A DNA stretch of 64,000 bases from Paracoccus sulfuroxidans (GCF_007830335.1 NZ_VLKU01000001.1:451727-515726); one strand, 5' to 3'; positions 1 through 9,222 are shown, counted from the stretch's first letter. Numbers and translations are program-made. Notes: generated by a model from the letters alone, not told the origin.

Positions 1-1078
1 CACGCTCGACCCGCTCGACCACATCCGCCAGCAGGACGGATTTGTCGGTCGGAACCTCGATGCGGCCCATGATCACGTCACGGGCATACCATGCCTGCGC
101 GTCGAACATGTTGAAGGTGAACCACTGGTCCTGCATGCCGACATAAAGCAGCTTCGGGTTATGCACATAGACGACGCCCTTGTAGAGGTCGTTCGTGGCC
201 AGCCGGTTCGCCGTCTTCAGACGCAGATCGTCCGGCAGGAACGGGAAGTAGTGCTTGTAGCCGGTGCACAGGATGATCGCGTCGATTTCGCGCGAGGTGC
301 CGTCCTTGAAGTAAGCGGTGCGGCCATCCACACGCTCAAGCAGCGGCACTTCCTGCCAGTTCGACGGCCATTTGAAGCCCATCGGTTCGGTGCGGTAGGA
401 CACGGTGATCGAACGCGCGCCATATTTCCAGCACTGCGAGCCGATGTCCTCGGACGAATAGCTGGTGCCGATCAGCAGCAGGTCCTTGTCCTTGAATTCG
501 CGCGCGTCGCGGAAGTCATGGGCGTGGACGATGCGGCCGTTGAAGTTCTCGAAGCCGGGGAAGTAAGGCGTGTTCGGGGTCGAGAAGTGGCCGCTGGCGA
601 CGATGACCCAGTCGAACTCTTCCTTATAGACGCGGTCGTCCTGCATGTCGTGGACGGTGACCGTGAACTTATCGGTCGCGGCGTCGTAATCGACCCAGCG
701 AATGACCGACGAGAAGCGGATCCATTTGCGAACGCCAGCCTTCTTCACGCGGCCTTCGATATAGTCGAACATGACGGCGCGCGGCGGATAGGACGCGATC
801 TGGCGGCCGAAATGCTCCTCGAAGGAATAGTCGGCGAACTCCAGACCCTCTTTCGGGCCGTTCGACCAAAGATACCGGTACATCGAGCCATGCACCGGTT
901 CCCCGTTTTCATCGACGCCCGTGCGCCAGGTATAGTTCCAGAGGCCACCCCAGTTGCTCTGCTTCTCGAAGCAGACGATTTCCGGGATCTCGGCACCCTT
1001 TTCCTTGGCGGACTGGAATGCACGAAGCTGAGCCAATCCCGAGGGGCCTGCGCCAATGATCGCAACACGTTTCTTCAT
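1..1078 (-). CDS. tmm: Trimethylamine monooxygenase (C-terminus beyond window edge)
   Basis: Flavin monooxygenase that oxidises trimethylamine to trimethylamine N-oxide with NADPH and O2 in the cytoplasm. About 359 residues are visible; family members run near 445, so roughly the last 85 lie left of the window. Visible motifs are the FAD-binding GAGPSG near residue 9, the FMO signature [11 protein letters not shown] (FxGxxxHxxxF), a second dinucleotide loop in [12 protein letters not shown] and CTGYKHYF. The text closely follows marine-bacterial Tmm (for example [24 protein letters not shown]), which separates it from generic FMOs. The start is the ATG at 1078, the only one giving the complete Rossmann strand. 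Its neighbours purU, folD and dmmDABC form one methylated-amine pathway. A TMAO demethylase would be expected to the left but is not visible. Confidence 0.92.
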   Translation of the reverse strand, partial: MKKRVAIIGAGPSGLAQLRAFQSAKEKGAEIPEIVCFEKQSNWGGLWNYTWRTGVDENGEPVHGSMYRYLWSNGPKEGLEFADYSFEEHFGRQIASYPPRAVMFDYIEGRVKKAGVRKWIRFSSVIRWVDYDAATDKFTVTVHDMQDDRVYKEEFDWVIVASGHFSTPNTPYFPGFENFNGRIVHAHDFRDAREFKDKDLLLIGTSYSSEDIGSQCWKYGARSITVSYRTEPMGFKWPSNWQEVPLLERVDGRTAYFKDGTSREIDAIILCTGYKHYFPFLPDDLRLKTANRLATNDLYKGVVYVHNPKLLYVGMQDQWFTFNMFDAQAWYARDVIMGRIEVPTDKSVLLADVVERVER

Positions 1079-1156
1079 CTATTTCTCCCTTGATCTGGAC
1101 GCGGGGGCAGCTCCTCCTTCTGCCCGCCGCTCTGGTTGGAAACAGCGTATGGCTTC

Positions 1157-1173
1157 ATTTACCTGCGGTAAAT
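1157..1173. promoter_or_regulatory. 17-bp perfect dyad upstream of tmm
   Basis: ATTTACC-TGC-GGTAAAT is a perfect inverted repeat with 7-bp arms and a 3-bp centre. It lies about 80 bp upstream of the tmm start, in the 119-bp gap between tmm and the end of purU. The surrounding gap is AT-rich compared with the flanking genes. Position and symmetry suggest a dimeric repressor or activator site controlling tmm. No matching copy was noticed in front of dmmD, so the regulator is unknown. Confidence 0.45.
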
Positions 1174-1197
1174 AAATATTCATACGGCCATTAAGTC

Positions 1198-2082
1198 TTA
1201 CCCCATGCGCTGCGAAGCAAAGCTTCCCGGGCTGGCGGGGAACACCACGGTCTTGTCTTCATTCATGAATACGCGCTTGTTGATATGCGCATGGATCGCA
1301 CGGGCCAGAACCTGGCTTTCCACATCACGACCAAGTGAAACATAGTCTTCCGGCGACTGTGCGTGGGTGACGCGAATGATGTCCTGTTCGATGATCGGAC
1401 CTTCATCCAGATCCGCAGTCACATAGTGCGAGGTCGCGCCAATCAGCTTCACGCCGCGCTGGAAGGCCTGCTTGTAGGGGTTCGCGCCTTTGAAGGACGG
1501 CAGGAACGAGTGGTGGATGTTGATGATCCGGCCCGACATCTTGCGGCACATCTCATCCGAGAGGACCTGCATATAGCGCGCCAGGACGATCAGCTCGGCG
1601 CCGGTCTCTTCGACGATGCGCATCTGCTCGGCCTCGGCCTCGGCCTTGTTCTCTTTGGTGACGCGGATGTAGTGGAAGGGGATGTCGTTGTTCACGACGA
1701 CCTTCTGATACTCCATGTGGTTCGAGATCACGCCGACGATGTCGATGTTCAGCGCGCCGATCCGCCAGCGGTACAGCAGGTCGTTCAGGCAGTGGCCAAA
1801 GCGCGAGACCATGATGATGACCTTGGTCGCGATGGCCTCGTCGATGAAGTTGTACTCCATCCCGAATTTCTCGGCGATCGGCTGGAACGCGTCCGTCAGG
1901 TCCTGGATCGAGGCGCCGTCTTCGCTGGCAAAGCTGATGCGGGTGAAGAACTGGTTGGTCTGGGCGTCGTCAAACTGGGCCGAGTCGGTGATGTTGCAGC
2001 CGTTGTCAGCCAGAAAGGTGCCGATCGAACCCACGATGCCGCGCGTCGTCGGACAGGTGACGGTCAAGGCGTAGTTTGTCAT
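1198..2082 (-). CDS. purU: Formyltetrahydrofolate deformylase
   Basis: Hydrolyses 10-formyl-THF to formate and THF. It has 294 residues, the usual family length. An N-terminal ACT domain (about 5-85) precedes a formyltransferase-fold domain with NIHHSFLPSF and ATSHYVTADLDEGPIIEQ, which carry the conserved Asn, His and Asp positions of the family. The ATG at 2082 gives the ACT domain from residue 2. It sits 26 bp downstream of folD on the same strand and just upstream of tmm. In this setting its likely job is the last step of THF-linked oxidation of methylamine-derived formaldehyde rather than purine supply. Confidence 0.93.
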   Translation of the reverse strand: MTNYALTVTCPTTRGIVGSIGTFLADNGCNITDSAQFDDAQTNQFFTRISFASEDGASIQDLTDAFQPIAEKFGMEYNFIDEAIATKVIIMVSRFGHCLNDLLYRWRIGALNIDIVGVISNHMEYQKVVVNNDIPFHYIRVTKENKAEAEAEQMRIVEETGAELIVLARYMQVLSDEMCRKMSGRIINIHHSFLPSFKGANPYKQAFQRGVKLIGATSHYVTADLDEGPIIEQDIIRVTHAQSPEDYVSLGRDVESQVLARAIHAHINKRVFMNEDKTVVFPASPGSFASQRMG

Positions 2083-2108
2083 GAATTTGCTCCGGTAAGT
2101 TCAAGTCT

Positions 2109-3023
2109 TCAGGTCAGGTCAGCCGGCGCGGGCAGGCCGTTCATGCGGCAGCAGGCCGTCACGGTATTGGCCAGCAGGCAGGCAATGGTCATGGGTCCGA
2201 CACCGCCGGGAACCGGGGTGATGGCGCCCGCACGGGCCGAGGCGCCCGCGAATTCGACGTCGCCGACAAGGCGGCCCTTGCCGTCTTTCTCGACGCGGTT
2301 GATGCCCACGTCGATCACCACGGCGCCGGGCTTGATCCATTCGCCGGGCACCATCTCGGGGCGGCCCACGGCGACGACCACGATATCGGCGCGGCTGCAT
2401 TTCTCGGCCAGATCATCGGTGCGCGAATGTGCCACCGTCACGGTACAGCCGTCTTCCAGCAGCAGGCCCGCCATCGGCTTGCCCACAATGTTCGAACGGC
2501 CGATGACCAGCGCATTGCGGCCCGAAAGGCTGCCCAGCTGATCGCGCAGCAGCATCCGGCAGCCCAGCGGCGTGCAGGGCACCAGCGCATCCTGCCCGGT
2601 CCAGAGCAGGCCGACGTTGGTGGTGTGGAAACCATCGACGTCCTTTTCGGGGCTGATCGTGCGGATCACCAGATCCGAGTCGAGATGCTTCGGCAGCGGC
2701 AGCTGCACCAGAATGCCATGCACCGTCGGGTCGTCGTTCAGCTTCCTGATCAGCGCGACCAGATCGGCCTCGCTGGTGTCGGCGGGCAGGCGATGCTCAA
2801 AGGACTGCATGCCGACCTCGACGGTCTGCTGCGCCTTGTTGCGGACATAGACCGCCGATGCGGGGTCTTCACCGACCAGCACCACGGCAAGGCCGGGCTG
2901 CAGGTTGTGGTCCTGGCTCAATGCCGCGACATGTTTGGCGACCCGGGCACGCAGCCCCGCGGCGAAAGCCTTGCCGTCGATGATGCGTGCAGGCGATACG
3001 GCCTGGTCGATAGACGTGTCCAT
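2109..3023 (-). CDS. folD: Methylenetetrahydrofolate dehydrogenase/cyclohydrolase
   Basis: Bifunctional enzyme converting 5,10-methylene-THF to 10-formyl-THF. The 304 residues include the catalytic YVRNK (Y-x3-K) in [14 protein letters not shown], the substrate loop [19 protein letters not shown], the NADP loop [16 protein letters not shown] and the C-terminal [16 protein letters not shown]. It is first in a folD-purU-tmm run on the minus strand. It would accept methylene-THF generated after DMA and TMAO demethylation and pass formyl-THF to PurU. Many genomes of this group also carry a housekeeping folD elsewhere; this copy looks dedicated to the amine cluster, which is inference from context. 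Confidence 0.93.
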   Translation of the reverse strand: MDTSIDQAVSPARIIDGKAFAAGLRARVAKHVAALSQDHNLQPGLAVVLVGEDPASAVYVRNKAQQTVEVGMQSFEHRLPADTSEADLVALIRKLNDDPTVHGILVQLPLPKHLDSDLVIRTISPEKDVDGFHTTNVGLLWTGQDALVPCTPLGCRMLLRDQLGSLSGRNALVIGRSNIVGKPMAGLLLEDGCTVTVAHSRTDDLAEKCSRADIVVVAVGRPEMVPGEWIKPGAVVIDVGINRVEKDGKGRLVGDVEFAGASARAGAITPVPGGVGPMTIACLLANTVTACCRMNGLPAPADLT

Positions 3024-3319
3024 CCAATATGCTCCTTCGGATCAGGGCATGTGCTGTTTTCTGATAAGGACTGGCGGTTCTTCAGCCCCGCACCAGCTGG
3101 GCGCTGATGCTAATTGGTATCCCAAGCGACCAGCCGGTCGCATAAGGTGTTGAACGCAAACGGATGTTTGGGCTGCTTGCCGTCCCTGAAACCATCCCGG
3201 GCAAGGTGATTTCTGGGCGTGTTCTGCAAGTGATCATCCGCATCGTTTCGTCGATTTCATCAAACTTGCAGATTTCGACGGATTGTAATTGCCTGAAAAT
3301 GACATTTTAACACCTGTTC
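3024..3319. other. Divergent intergenic region folD / GlxA regulator
   Basis: A 296-bp gap between divergent starts with no supported ORF. It must hold promoters for folD-purU (leftward) and for the regulator gene (rightward). I see AT-richer stretches near 3270-3310 but no convincing -35/-10 pair and no perfect dyad longer than 6 bp. Confidence 0.4.
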
Positions 3320-4306
3320 ATGACAAAATCCGCGCCGATCCTGCAAACAAGCCGCGCCCGGCGCATCGCCTTCATCCTGGTCGAGGGCTTTCCGCTGCTG
3401 CCCGCCACCGCCGCGATCGAGCCCTTCCGGGCGGCAAACACCATGTCGGGCGATCTGCTGTATTCGCTGCAATTCGTGTCGCTTTGGGGCAATCGCGCGA
3501 CCTCGTCGCTGGGCGGCAGTTTCGAGACGAAGCCCTTCACCGAATCCCGTCAGGACATGGACATCGCCTTCGTGGTGGCGGGCGGAAACCCCCTGACTTT
3601 CTATCACCCCGAACTCAACGGCTGGCTGCGCCGGCTTGATTCGCGCGGCGTGGCGCTTGGCGGGATTTCCGGCGGCGCGGCGATTCTTGCGCGGGCTGGG
3701 CTGATGTCCAACCGCCGCTTCACCGTGCACTGGGAATTGTTCGACGCGCTGCGGGCCAGCGACGAATCGCTGCTGCTGGAGCAGCGCCTGTTTGTGATCG
3801 ACCGCAACCGCTACAGTTGCGCCGGGGGCATCGCGCCCCTCGACATGGCGCATGCGATGATCGCCTCGGAGCACGGGGCGGAACTGGCGCAGCGCGTCAG
3901 CGACTGGTTCGTGCACACCCATGTCCGCATGGCCGAGGACCCGCAGCGCGTGGGTCTCGCGCAGCGCTACCGCACCAGCCACCCTGCCCTGCTGGCCGCG
4001 ATCGAGTACATGCAAAGCCATGTCGCCGATCCGCTGAGCCTTGGGCAGATCGCCTCGCTGGCCGGAATTGGCGAGCGGCAGATGCAGCGCCTGTTCCAGA
4101 CCGAGCTGAACATGCCCACGATCCGCTTCTATCGCCAGCTGCGGCTGAACAAGGCCGAGGAGCTTTTGCAGCGCACCACCCTGCCTATCGCCGAGATTGC
4201 GACGCTGACCGGATTTGCCAGCCCCGCCCATTTTTCGCGCTGTTTTGTCGAAGAGTTTGGCCATTCACCGCGCAAGGCGCGCAACCGATCTGGCCAAGAG
4301 GATTGA
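3320..4306 (+). CDS. GlxA-family transcriptional regulator (DJ-1/PfpI plus AraC HTH)
   Basis: 328 residues. The N-terminal half (about 15-195) is a DJ-1/PfpI-like class I amidotransferase fold without an evident catalytic role. The C-terminal part (about 215-320) is an AraC/XylS double helix-turn-helix: SLGQIASLAGIGERQMQRLF, then IAEIATLTGFASPAHFSRCF. This layout matches GbdR/CdhR-type regulators that respond to quaternary or methylated amines. It lies 185 bp upstream of dmmD on the same strand and is divergent from folD-purU, so it probably activates the methylated-amine genes. The effector cannot be read from sequence. Confidence 0.87.
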   Translation: MTKSAPILQTSRARRIAFILVEGFPLLPATAAIEPFRAANTMSGDLLYSLQFVSLWGNRATSSLGGSFETKPFTESRQDMDIAFVVAGGNPLTFYHPELNGWLRRLDSRGVALGGISGGAAILARAGLMSNRRFTVHWELFDALRASDESLLLEQRLFVIDRNRYSCAGGIAPLDMAHAMIASEHGAELAQRVSDWFVHTHVRMAEDPQRVGLAQRYRTSHPALLAAIEYMQSHVADPLSLGQIASLAGIGERQMQRLFQTELNMPTIRFYRQLRLNKAEELLQRTTLPIAEIATLTGFASPAHFSRCFVEEFGHSPRKARNRSGQED

Positions 4307-4379
4307 TTCCGGCCAAAATCCAAGATCAAAGTATGATGCTGGTTTCGCCCGCCGTCAGGCAGGGCTTGATGCCGCGATC

Positions 4380-4416
4380 AAAATTATCCTGTAATATCAC
4401 TCGTATGAATAATTTT
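4380..4416 (+). promoter_or_regulatory. AT-rich dyad in the dmmD leader
   Basis: The 185-bp gap upstream of dmmD contains an AT-rich island in an otherwise GC-rich region. AAAATTAT (4380-4387) and ATAATTTT (4409-4416) form an 8-bp inverted repeat with centres about 29 bp apart. Such low-complexity arms can arise by chance. Still, this is the only sequence in the gap that stands out as a promoter or activator-binding zone for dmmDABC. A strong ribosome site GGGAGGAATG follows just before the dmmD ATG. Confidence 0.3.
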
Positions 4417-4491
4417 TTCACAATTCTCTTGATCCGAGAAGTGAAAGCAAACAGGCTGTTACGCAACTTCAGTCATACTGGGAGGAATGAC

Positions 4492-5631
4492 ATGACGAAC
4501 TCGTGGAGGTTTTCGGCTCTTGCGGATCGCCACCGGGCGATGGGCTCGGAGCTTGAGGACTGGAGCGGTATGGGCACCGCCTGGTCCTACAAGACCGGGG
4601 ATGCGGAAGCCGATTACTTGGCGATCCGTACCAAAGCCGGGCTGATGGATGTTTCGGGCCTCAAGAAGGTCCACGTTGTCGGCCCGCACGCCAGCCACGT
4701 GATTGAACGCGCTACCACCCGCAACGTCGAAAAGATCATGCCAGGACGCTCGTCCTATGCGGCCATGCTCAACGACGCGGGTAAATTCGTCGATGACTGC
4801 GTTATCTATCGCACCGGTCCGGATGCCTTCATGGTGGTCCATGGCGCCGGTGCCGGGCACGAACAGCTGACCATGGCCGCAACGGGCCGCGACGTGGTCA
4901 TCCTGTTTGACGATCACCTGCACGACCTGTCGCTGCAGGGGCCGCTGGCCGTGGACTATCTGGCCAAGCACGTTCCGGGCATCCGTGACCTCGCTTACTT
5001 CTCGCATATCCAGACCACGCTTTTCAAAAAGCCGGTCATGATCTCGCGCACCGGCTATACCGGCGAGCGCGGCTACGAGATCTTCTGCCGTGCGCAGGAT
5101 GCGGGCGAAATCTGGGACACGATCGTCGCAGAGGGCAAGGAAATGGGGATCATCCCCGTCCGGTTCAGCACGCTGGACTTGCTGCGGGTGGAAAGCTACC
5201 TGCTGTTCTTCCCGGGCGACAACTCGGAAACCTTCCCCTTCGACAACGAAGCGGCAGGCGACACCCTGTGGGAGCTGGGCCTCGACTTCACCGTTTCGCC
5301 GGGCAAGACCGGCTTCCGCGGTGCGGAAGAGCACTATCGCCTGAAGGGCAAGGAACGCTTCAAGATCTGGGGTCTGAAGATCGACGGCACCAAACCGCCG
5401 GAAAACGGCGCGCCGGTGTTCCACGACGGCAAGCAAGTCGGCGTCGTGACTCAGGCTATGTATTCGTCGCTGAACAAGCACAACGTCGCCATCGCCCGCC
5501 TGCCGGTCAATCTGGCGGTGGAAGGCACCAAGGTGACGATCAAGTCGAGCGAGCTCGGAGATGTGGGCGCAGTGACCGCATCGATGCCGTTCTATGACGT
5601 CGAGAAGAAGCGTCGGACCGCCAAGGGCTGA
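4492..5631 (+). CDS. dmmD: GcvT-like aminomethyltransferase of the DMA operon
   Basis: 379 residues with the T-protein (GcvT) fold: an N-terminal folate-binding domain (AGLMDVSGLKKVHVVGPHAS, then RSSYAAMLNDAGKFVDDCV) and a C-terminal barrel domain (about 280-375). It is expected to move the one-carbon unit released from dimethylamine onto THF as methylene-THF. A strong Shine-Dalgarno (ggagg) precedes the ATG at 4492. It heads a four-gene operon, 22 bp before the next gene. Generic GcvT or sarcosine/dimethylglycine enzymes share the fold; placement directly before the monooxygenase subunits is what supports dmmD. Confidence 0.85.
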   Translation: MTNSWRFSALADRHRAMGSELEDWSGMGTAWSYKTGDAEADYLAIRTKAGLMDVSGLKKVHVVGPHASHVIERATTRNVEKIMPGRSSYAAMLNDAGKFVDDCVIYRTGPDAFMVVHGAGAGHEQLTMAATGRDVVILFDDHLHDLSLQGPLAVDYLAKHVPGIRDLAYFSHIQTTLFKKPVMISRTGYTGERGYEIFCRAQDAGEIWDTIVAEGKEMGIIPVRFSTLDLLRVESYLLFFPGDNSETFPFDNEAAGDTLWELGLDFTVSPGKTGFRGAEEHYRLKGKERFKIWGLKIDGTKPPENGAPVFHDGKQVGVVTQAMYSSLNKHNVAIARLPVNLAVEGTKVTIKSSELGDVGAVTASMPFYDVEKKRRTAKG

Positions 5632-5653
5632 CACCATCTGACGAGGTAGGAAG

Positions 5654-6280
5654 ATGAAGATGACAACGACGAAGTTTGAGCCTTCCATCACAACCCGCCC
5701 CGTCTATGGAATTCTGGAACCTCAGCAGGGTTCTGCACATCTGATGATCGCGGATGGCGAAGGGGCAGGAGCAATCCTTGATCTCTTTGCCAGGGCGGGG
5801 CAGCAGGGCATCGACCTGCGCCCCTCCACGCATCTCATCTATGTCACCGCTGCGAACGGCACCGATCTAAGCGACGAACTTTCCCGCCTTGGCGTGGCGA
5901 AGTTCTACCATGGACCGACGCTTGCAGCGGCGATGTCCCGCATCACGAAGGCTTTGACCGACGCGAGCATGGGACTGCAGATTTACCTTGCCGGAACCGA
6001 ATCCCTGATCGGGGTCGCCCAAAGCGAGGCGATGAAGGCCGGTTTCCCGCATGACGGCATGCAGACCGAACATCGTGGGTCGCTGGCCCGCCGGGTTCAA
6101 TGCGTGCATTGCAAGGGCATCACAGAAAACGTCAAGACAGACCCGTATGTCTGCAGCCATTGCGGACTGAGCCTTTACGTGCGCGACCACTATTCGCGCC
6201 GGATTGCGGCATTCCAGGGGGTCAATATCGACGCCGAGGATCCGGGTCAGGTCCCTGACATGGTGGAGAAATTTACATGA
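5654..6280 (+). CDS. dmmA: Dimethylamine monooxygenase small subunit (DmmA family)
   Basis: 208 residues without a classical enzyme signature in the first 145. The C-terminal part holds two CxxC knuckles, Cys150/Cys153 and Cys167/Cys170, in a zinc-ribbon-like arrangement (CVHC, then CSHC) followed by a basic RDHYSRR segment. Family knowledge: this protein is one of three components of the haem-dependent DMA monooxygenase, and the name follows the dmmDABC gene order. It overlaps dmmB by 4 bp, implying coupled translation. The cysteines could also coordinate an iron centre; sequence alone does not decide. Confidence 0.83.
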   Translation: MKMTTTKFEPSITTRPVYGILEPQQGSAHLMIADGEGAGAILDLFARAGQQGIDLRPSTHLIYVTAANGTDLSDELSRLGVAKFYHGPTLAAAMSRITKALTDASMGLQIYLAGTESLIGVAQSEAMKAGFPHDGMQTEHRGSLARRVQCVHCKGITENVKTDPYVCSHCGLSLYVRDHYSRRIAAFQGVNIDAEDPGQVPDMVEKFT

Positions 6281-7242
6281 GCGCAGGAGCTACCAGATTT
6301 CCCGCCATCGTGGCGGAAGTGACCGAGATCAACAATCTGATCAAGACCTTCCGTTTCGTGCGCGAGGACGGCGCGGAAGTGCCGCCCTTCTCCGGGGGCA
6401 GCCATATCGTGGTCGAGATGGACGATGACGGCACCCGCCGCCTGAACCCCTACTCGCTGATGAGCGATCCGGCTGATACCGGCGGCTATTCGATCTCGGT
6501 GCGGCGCGAAGATGGCGGTCGCGGCGGCTCGCGCTTCATGCATACCCGCGTGAAGCCCGGCATGACCATGACTATCAGCTATCCGGTCAACCTGTTCCCG
6601 ATCGACGGGCGCGCGAAGAAGCATCTGCTGCTTGCAGGCGGCATCGGCATCACGCCTTTCATGGCGCATATGGCGCAGCTCTCGGAACGCAACCAGATCT
6701 TTGAATTGCACTATGGCGCCGCCAGCCGGGCCGTCGGGCAGTTCGGGGACCGGCTGCGCAAGCATTACGGCGACCGCATTCATCTTTACTATGATGATGA
6801 AGGCACGATGATGGACCTGCCCTCGCTGCTGCGCGGTCAACCGGCGGGCACCCATCTTTATGTCTGCGGCCCCAAGGGCATGATCAACGCCGTCATGAAG
6901 ATCGCCCGCGAGGCAGGCTGGCCGCGTGGTGCGCTGCATTCGGAAGAGTTTCTGGCTCCGCCCGTGGGTCTGCCCTTCGAGGTCGAGCTGGCCAATTCCG
7001 GCAAGACCGTCCAGGTCGGCGCGGCGCAATCCCTGCTGGAAGCAATCGAGGCGGCGGGCGTCAACGCGCCCTATCTGTGCCGTGGCGGTGCCTGCGGCCA
7101 ATGCGAATGCGAAGTCGCGGCCGTCGACGGCGAGATCGAGCACAATGACCACTGGCTGACGCCCGAAGAAAAGGCATCGAACAGCAAGATCATGCCTTGC
7201 GTTTCGCGCTTCAAGGGCCAGCGGCTGGTTCTGAACCTGTAG
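6277..7242 (+). CDS. dmmB: Dimethylamine monooxygenase reductase subunit (PDR/VanB family)
   Basis: 321 residues. Domains in order: flavin-binding barrel (about 1-105, with RLNPYSLMSDP), NAD-binding domain (GGIGITPFMAH near 125-135, then CGPKGMI) and a C-terminal plant-type [2Fe-2S] ferredoxin domain with CRGGACGQCECE (C-x4-C-x2-C) and a final Cys in IMPCVSR. It passes electrons from NAD(P)H through flavin and the iron-sulfur cluster to the haem subunit. It starts inside the dmmA stop (ATGA) and is followed 13 bp later by dmmC with a GGGGAGG ribosome site. Confidence 0.9.
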   Translation: MSAGATRFPAIVAEVTEINNLIKTFRFVREDGAEVPPFSGGSHIVVEMDDDGTRRLNPYSLMSDPADTGGYSISVRREDGGRGGSRFMHTRVKPGMTMTISYPVNLFPIDGRAKKHLLLAGGIGITPFMAHMAQLSERNQIFELHYGAASRAVGQFGDRLRKHYGDRIHLYYDDEGTMMDLPSLLRGQPAGTHLYVCGPKGMINAVMKIAREAGWPRGALHSEEFLAPPVGLPFEVELANSGKTVQVGAAQSLLEAIEAAGVNAPYLCRGGACGQCECEVAAVDGEIEHNDHWLTPEEKASNSKIMPCVSRFKGQRLVLNL

Positions 7243-7255
7243 GGGAGGAGAACCC

Positions 7256-8296
7256 ATGGGAATTCAATTCAACGACGAGACTTTCCACAAGGACTACACC
7301 TACCGGAACTCTCCGGCAGGCATCAAACGCTTCCCGTTCCCCTTCCCCGAAGACGATTACATGTATTCGGTGAACATCGAGCCGCACGTCCCCGGACGTG
7401 AGGGCTCGGTCTTCGAACATACGTTCGACGTCGACGAGCATTACGTCTCCGAGATGCGGGACCGTGCTCGGGTTCTGGCGGATGACCCGCTGCGCTGCCA
7501 GTCGCTGCCCCATATGACGCTGGCAGGCTGGGACCTGCTTGAGCTGATCATGGAAAGCAAGGCGCGCGACTATCCGGACATGTTCCAGCTGACCAAGAAT
7601 GGGGATCGCTGGCACTGGGTGAACAAGCCGCTGGGCATCGACGACACGTTCACCTTCCTGGATGAAACCACCCTTCCCTATGGGCCGATGGAATACATCA
7701 CCCGTCAGGCGCAGGGCGATTTCACCCTGCAGGATCAGCGCGACGACAACCTGTGGATCGAGGCCGGCATGGTCACCAGCCAGGCCGACTGGTCGCTGGA
7801 TTTCGACATCGGGATGAGCTTCCACGAATGGCACGCGCCGGTTCCGCTGGCGGGCGGCATGGGCATCTTCGACCGGGCGCTGAAATTCCTGCTGAAGCTG
7901 CAATATGGCGCGCCGGTTCGTCGCTTCAACTGGACGATGACGGTTGATCCCCTGCTGGATACCAGCCCGGAAAACTATCACAAATGGGGCCCCAGCAAGG
8001 CGACGCTGACGCCCGATACGGTCGGACGCCGCCAGCATCTGCGGGTCGAGCTGCAGACGCTCTATCGCCTGCCGCGCTCGAACGCGATCGTCTTCCCGAT
8101 CCGCTGCTATCTGATCAGCTTCCAGGATCTGGTCACGGTGCCGAAATGGGGTCGCAGGCTGCACCGCGTTCTGCAAACGCTTCCGGAAGAACTGGCCGAA
8201 TACAAGGGCTTCGCCCGCAATCGCCAGATGCTGACAGATTGGCTGGCGCAATATGACGACGGCAGCCCCACCTCGCCGGGCTGGTGGGCCGACTGA
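7256..8296 (+). CDS. dmmC: Dimethylamine monooxygenase haem subunit (DUF3445, N-demethylase)
   Basis: 346 residues of the haem-dependent oxidative N-demethylase family (DUF3445). It is the catalytic component that oxidises dimethylamine to methylamine plus formaldehyde. Family-typical stretches are KRFPFPFPEDDYMYSVNIEP near the N-terminus, SQADWSLDFDIGMSFHEWHA near 180-195, and RQHLRVELQTLYRLPRSNAI near 265. It has no signal peptide, so it is cytoplasmic. It is last in the dmm operon and is followed by a strong hairpin terminator. Subunit letters vary between authors; the assignment here follows gene order. Confidence 0.85.
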   Translation: MGIQFNDETFHKDYTYRNSPAGIKRFPFPFPEDDYMYSVNIEPHVPGREGSVFEHTFDVDEHYVSEMRDRARVLADDPLRCQSLPHMTLAGWDLLELIMESKARDYPDMFQLTKNGDRWHWVNKPLGIDDTFTFLDETTLPYGPMEYITRQAQGDFTLQDQRDDNLWIEAGMVTSQADWSLDFDIGMSFHEWHAPVPLAGGMGIFDRALKFLLKLQYGAPVRRFNWTMTVDPLLDTSPENYHKWGPSKATLTPDTVGRRQHLRVELQTLYRLPRSNAIVFPIRCYLISFQDLVTVPKWGRRLHRVLQTLPEELAEYKGFARNRQMLTDWLAQYDDGSPTSPGWWAD

Positions 8297-8323
8297 TCGG
8301 CCCTAACCTCTCCCCAAAATGAC

Positions 8324-8355
8324 AGCGCCCCCGAAATTCGGGGGCGCTTGCATTT
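8324..8355. terminator. Bidirectional terminator between dmmC and the XRE regulator
   Basis: AGCGCCCCCGAA and TTCGGGGGCGCT form a 12-bp perfect stem around a single A (in practice 9-10 bp with a short loop). It is followed by TTGCATTTT on the plus strand and preceded by an A-containing run usable from the minus strand. It lies in the 71-bp gap between convergent genes. Confidence 0.8.
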
Positions 8356-8367
8356 TCAGGCTCTCTG

Positions 8368-9012
8368 TCAGGCCTGCTGGTAAGAGATCACCGACAGATA
8401 GCGGGCCGGAAGCTTCAGCAATTCCTCGGGTCCATGGCGTTCATCGGCATCGAAGAACAGGCTGTCGCCAGGACGCAGGTGAAACAGGTTGTCGCCGTGG
8501 CGATACAGAACCTCACCCTCGAGGATATAGAGAAGCTCGATCCCGTCATGCTGGAAGACCGGGAACACATCCGATTTCCCGGTCAGCGTGATCAGATAGG
8601 GCTCGACCACCACGCCTGAATTGTTCGCGCCGATATGGCCCAGAAGGTGATATTGGTGATTGGCGCGCGTGCCGCGCCGCTCGATCTCGACATGCTCGCC
8701 CGCGCGGACGTGCTGCACCTCGCGCCGTTCTTCATAAAGCCGGAAGAACGCGGTCAGCGGTGTCGAAAACGCATTCGCCAGCATCTGCAATGTCGTCAAC
8801 GAAGGCGAGGTCACTCCGTTTTCGATCTTCGACAGCATTCCGATCGACAGCCCGGTGCTTTGCGAAAGCTCGGCCACGGTCATGTTGCGTTGCTGTCGAA
8901 AGCTTCTGACCTGGCGGCCGATTGCAACCTCAAGAATGCGTTCATTGATCTCGCGAACGCGATGAGGATCTTGCTGCAGCACGGCGTCTCCCTGGAAAGA
9001 ACCGCCCAGCAT
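8368..9012 (-). CDS. XRE-family regulator with cupin sensor (PuuR-like)
   Basis: 214 residues. A helix-turn-helix of the XRE type spans about 28-85 (VRSFRQQRNMTVAELSQSTG, then SIGMLSKIENG). A C-terminal cupin covers about 130-205 (PVFQHDGIELLYILEGEVLY, then HLRPGDSLFFDADERHGPEE). The HTH-cupin layout is that of PuuR, repressor of gamma-glutamyl-putrescine catabolism. The adjacent ligase, oxidase and amidotransferase genes support a polyamine-responsive role. A long N-terminal extension of about 25 residues precedes the HTH; an internal start is possible. Convergent with dmmC. Confidence 0.82.
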   Translation of the reverse strand: MLGGSFQGDAVLQQDPHRVREINERILEVAIGRQVRSFRQQRNMTVAELSQSTGLSIGMLSKIENGVTSPSLTTLQMLANAFSTPLTAFFRLYEERREVQHVRAGEHVEIERRGTRANHQYHLLGHIGANNSGVVVEPYLITLTGKSDVFPVFQHDGIELLYILEGEVLYRHGDNLFHLRPGDSLFFDADERHGPEELLKLPARYLSVISYQQA

Positions 9013-9134
9013 GGTCGCCCCCCCATCGTTGTTTCTGATAGGTCAGCTTGACAGATAAGAACCCAGAATCAAATAAAAATGCGATAAAAACGGGGGGTGT
9101 CGCAGGGCCGTGACCGCTGTCCGGGCGATGTGCC

Positions 9135-9172
9135 AAAAAAAATGGCCGCCCCGTGATCGCAGGCCGCCATTC
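9135..9172 (-). terminator. Terminator downstream of the class V aminotransferase
   Basis: Read on the minus strand, AATGGCGGCC pairs with GGCGGCCATT (one mismatch) around a loop of about 12 nt. The stem is followed immediately by eight T residues, a classic intrinsic terminator for the aminotransferase gene ending at 9223. Confidence 0.7.
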
Positions 9173-9222
9173 AATCGCAGGTCGATCACTTTGCGCAGCC
9201 TCAGACCGCGCGAAGTGTCGTG

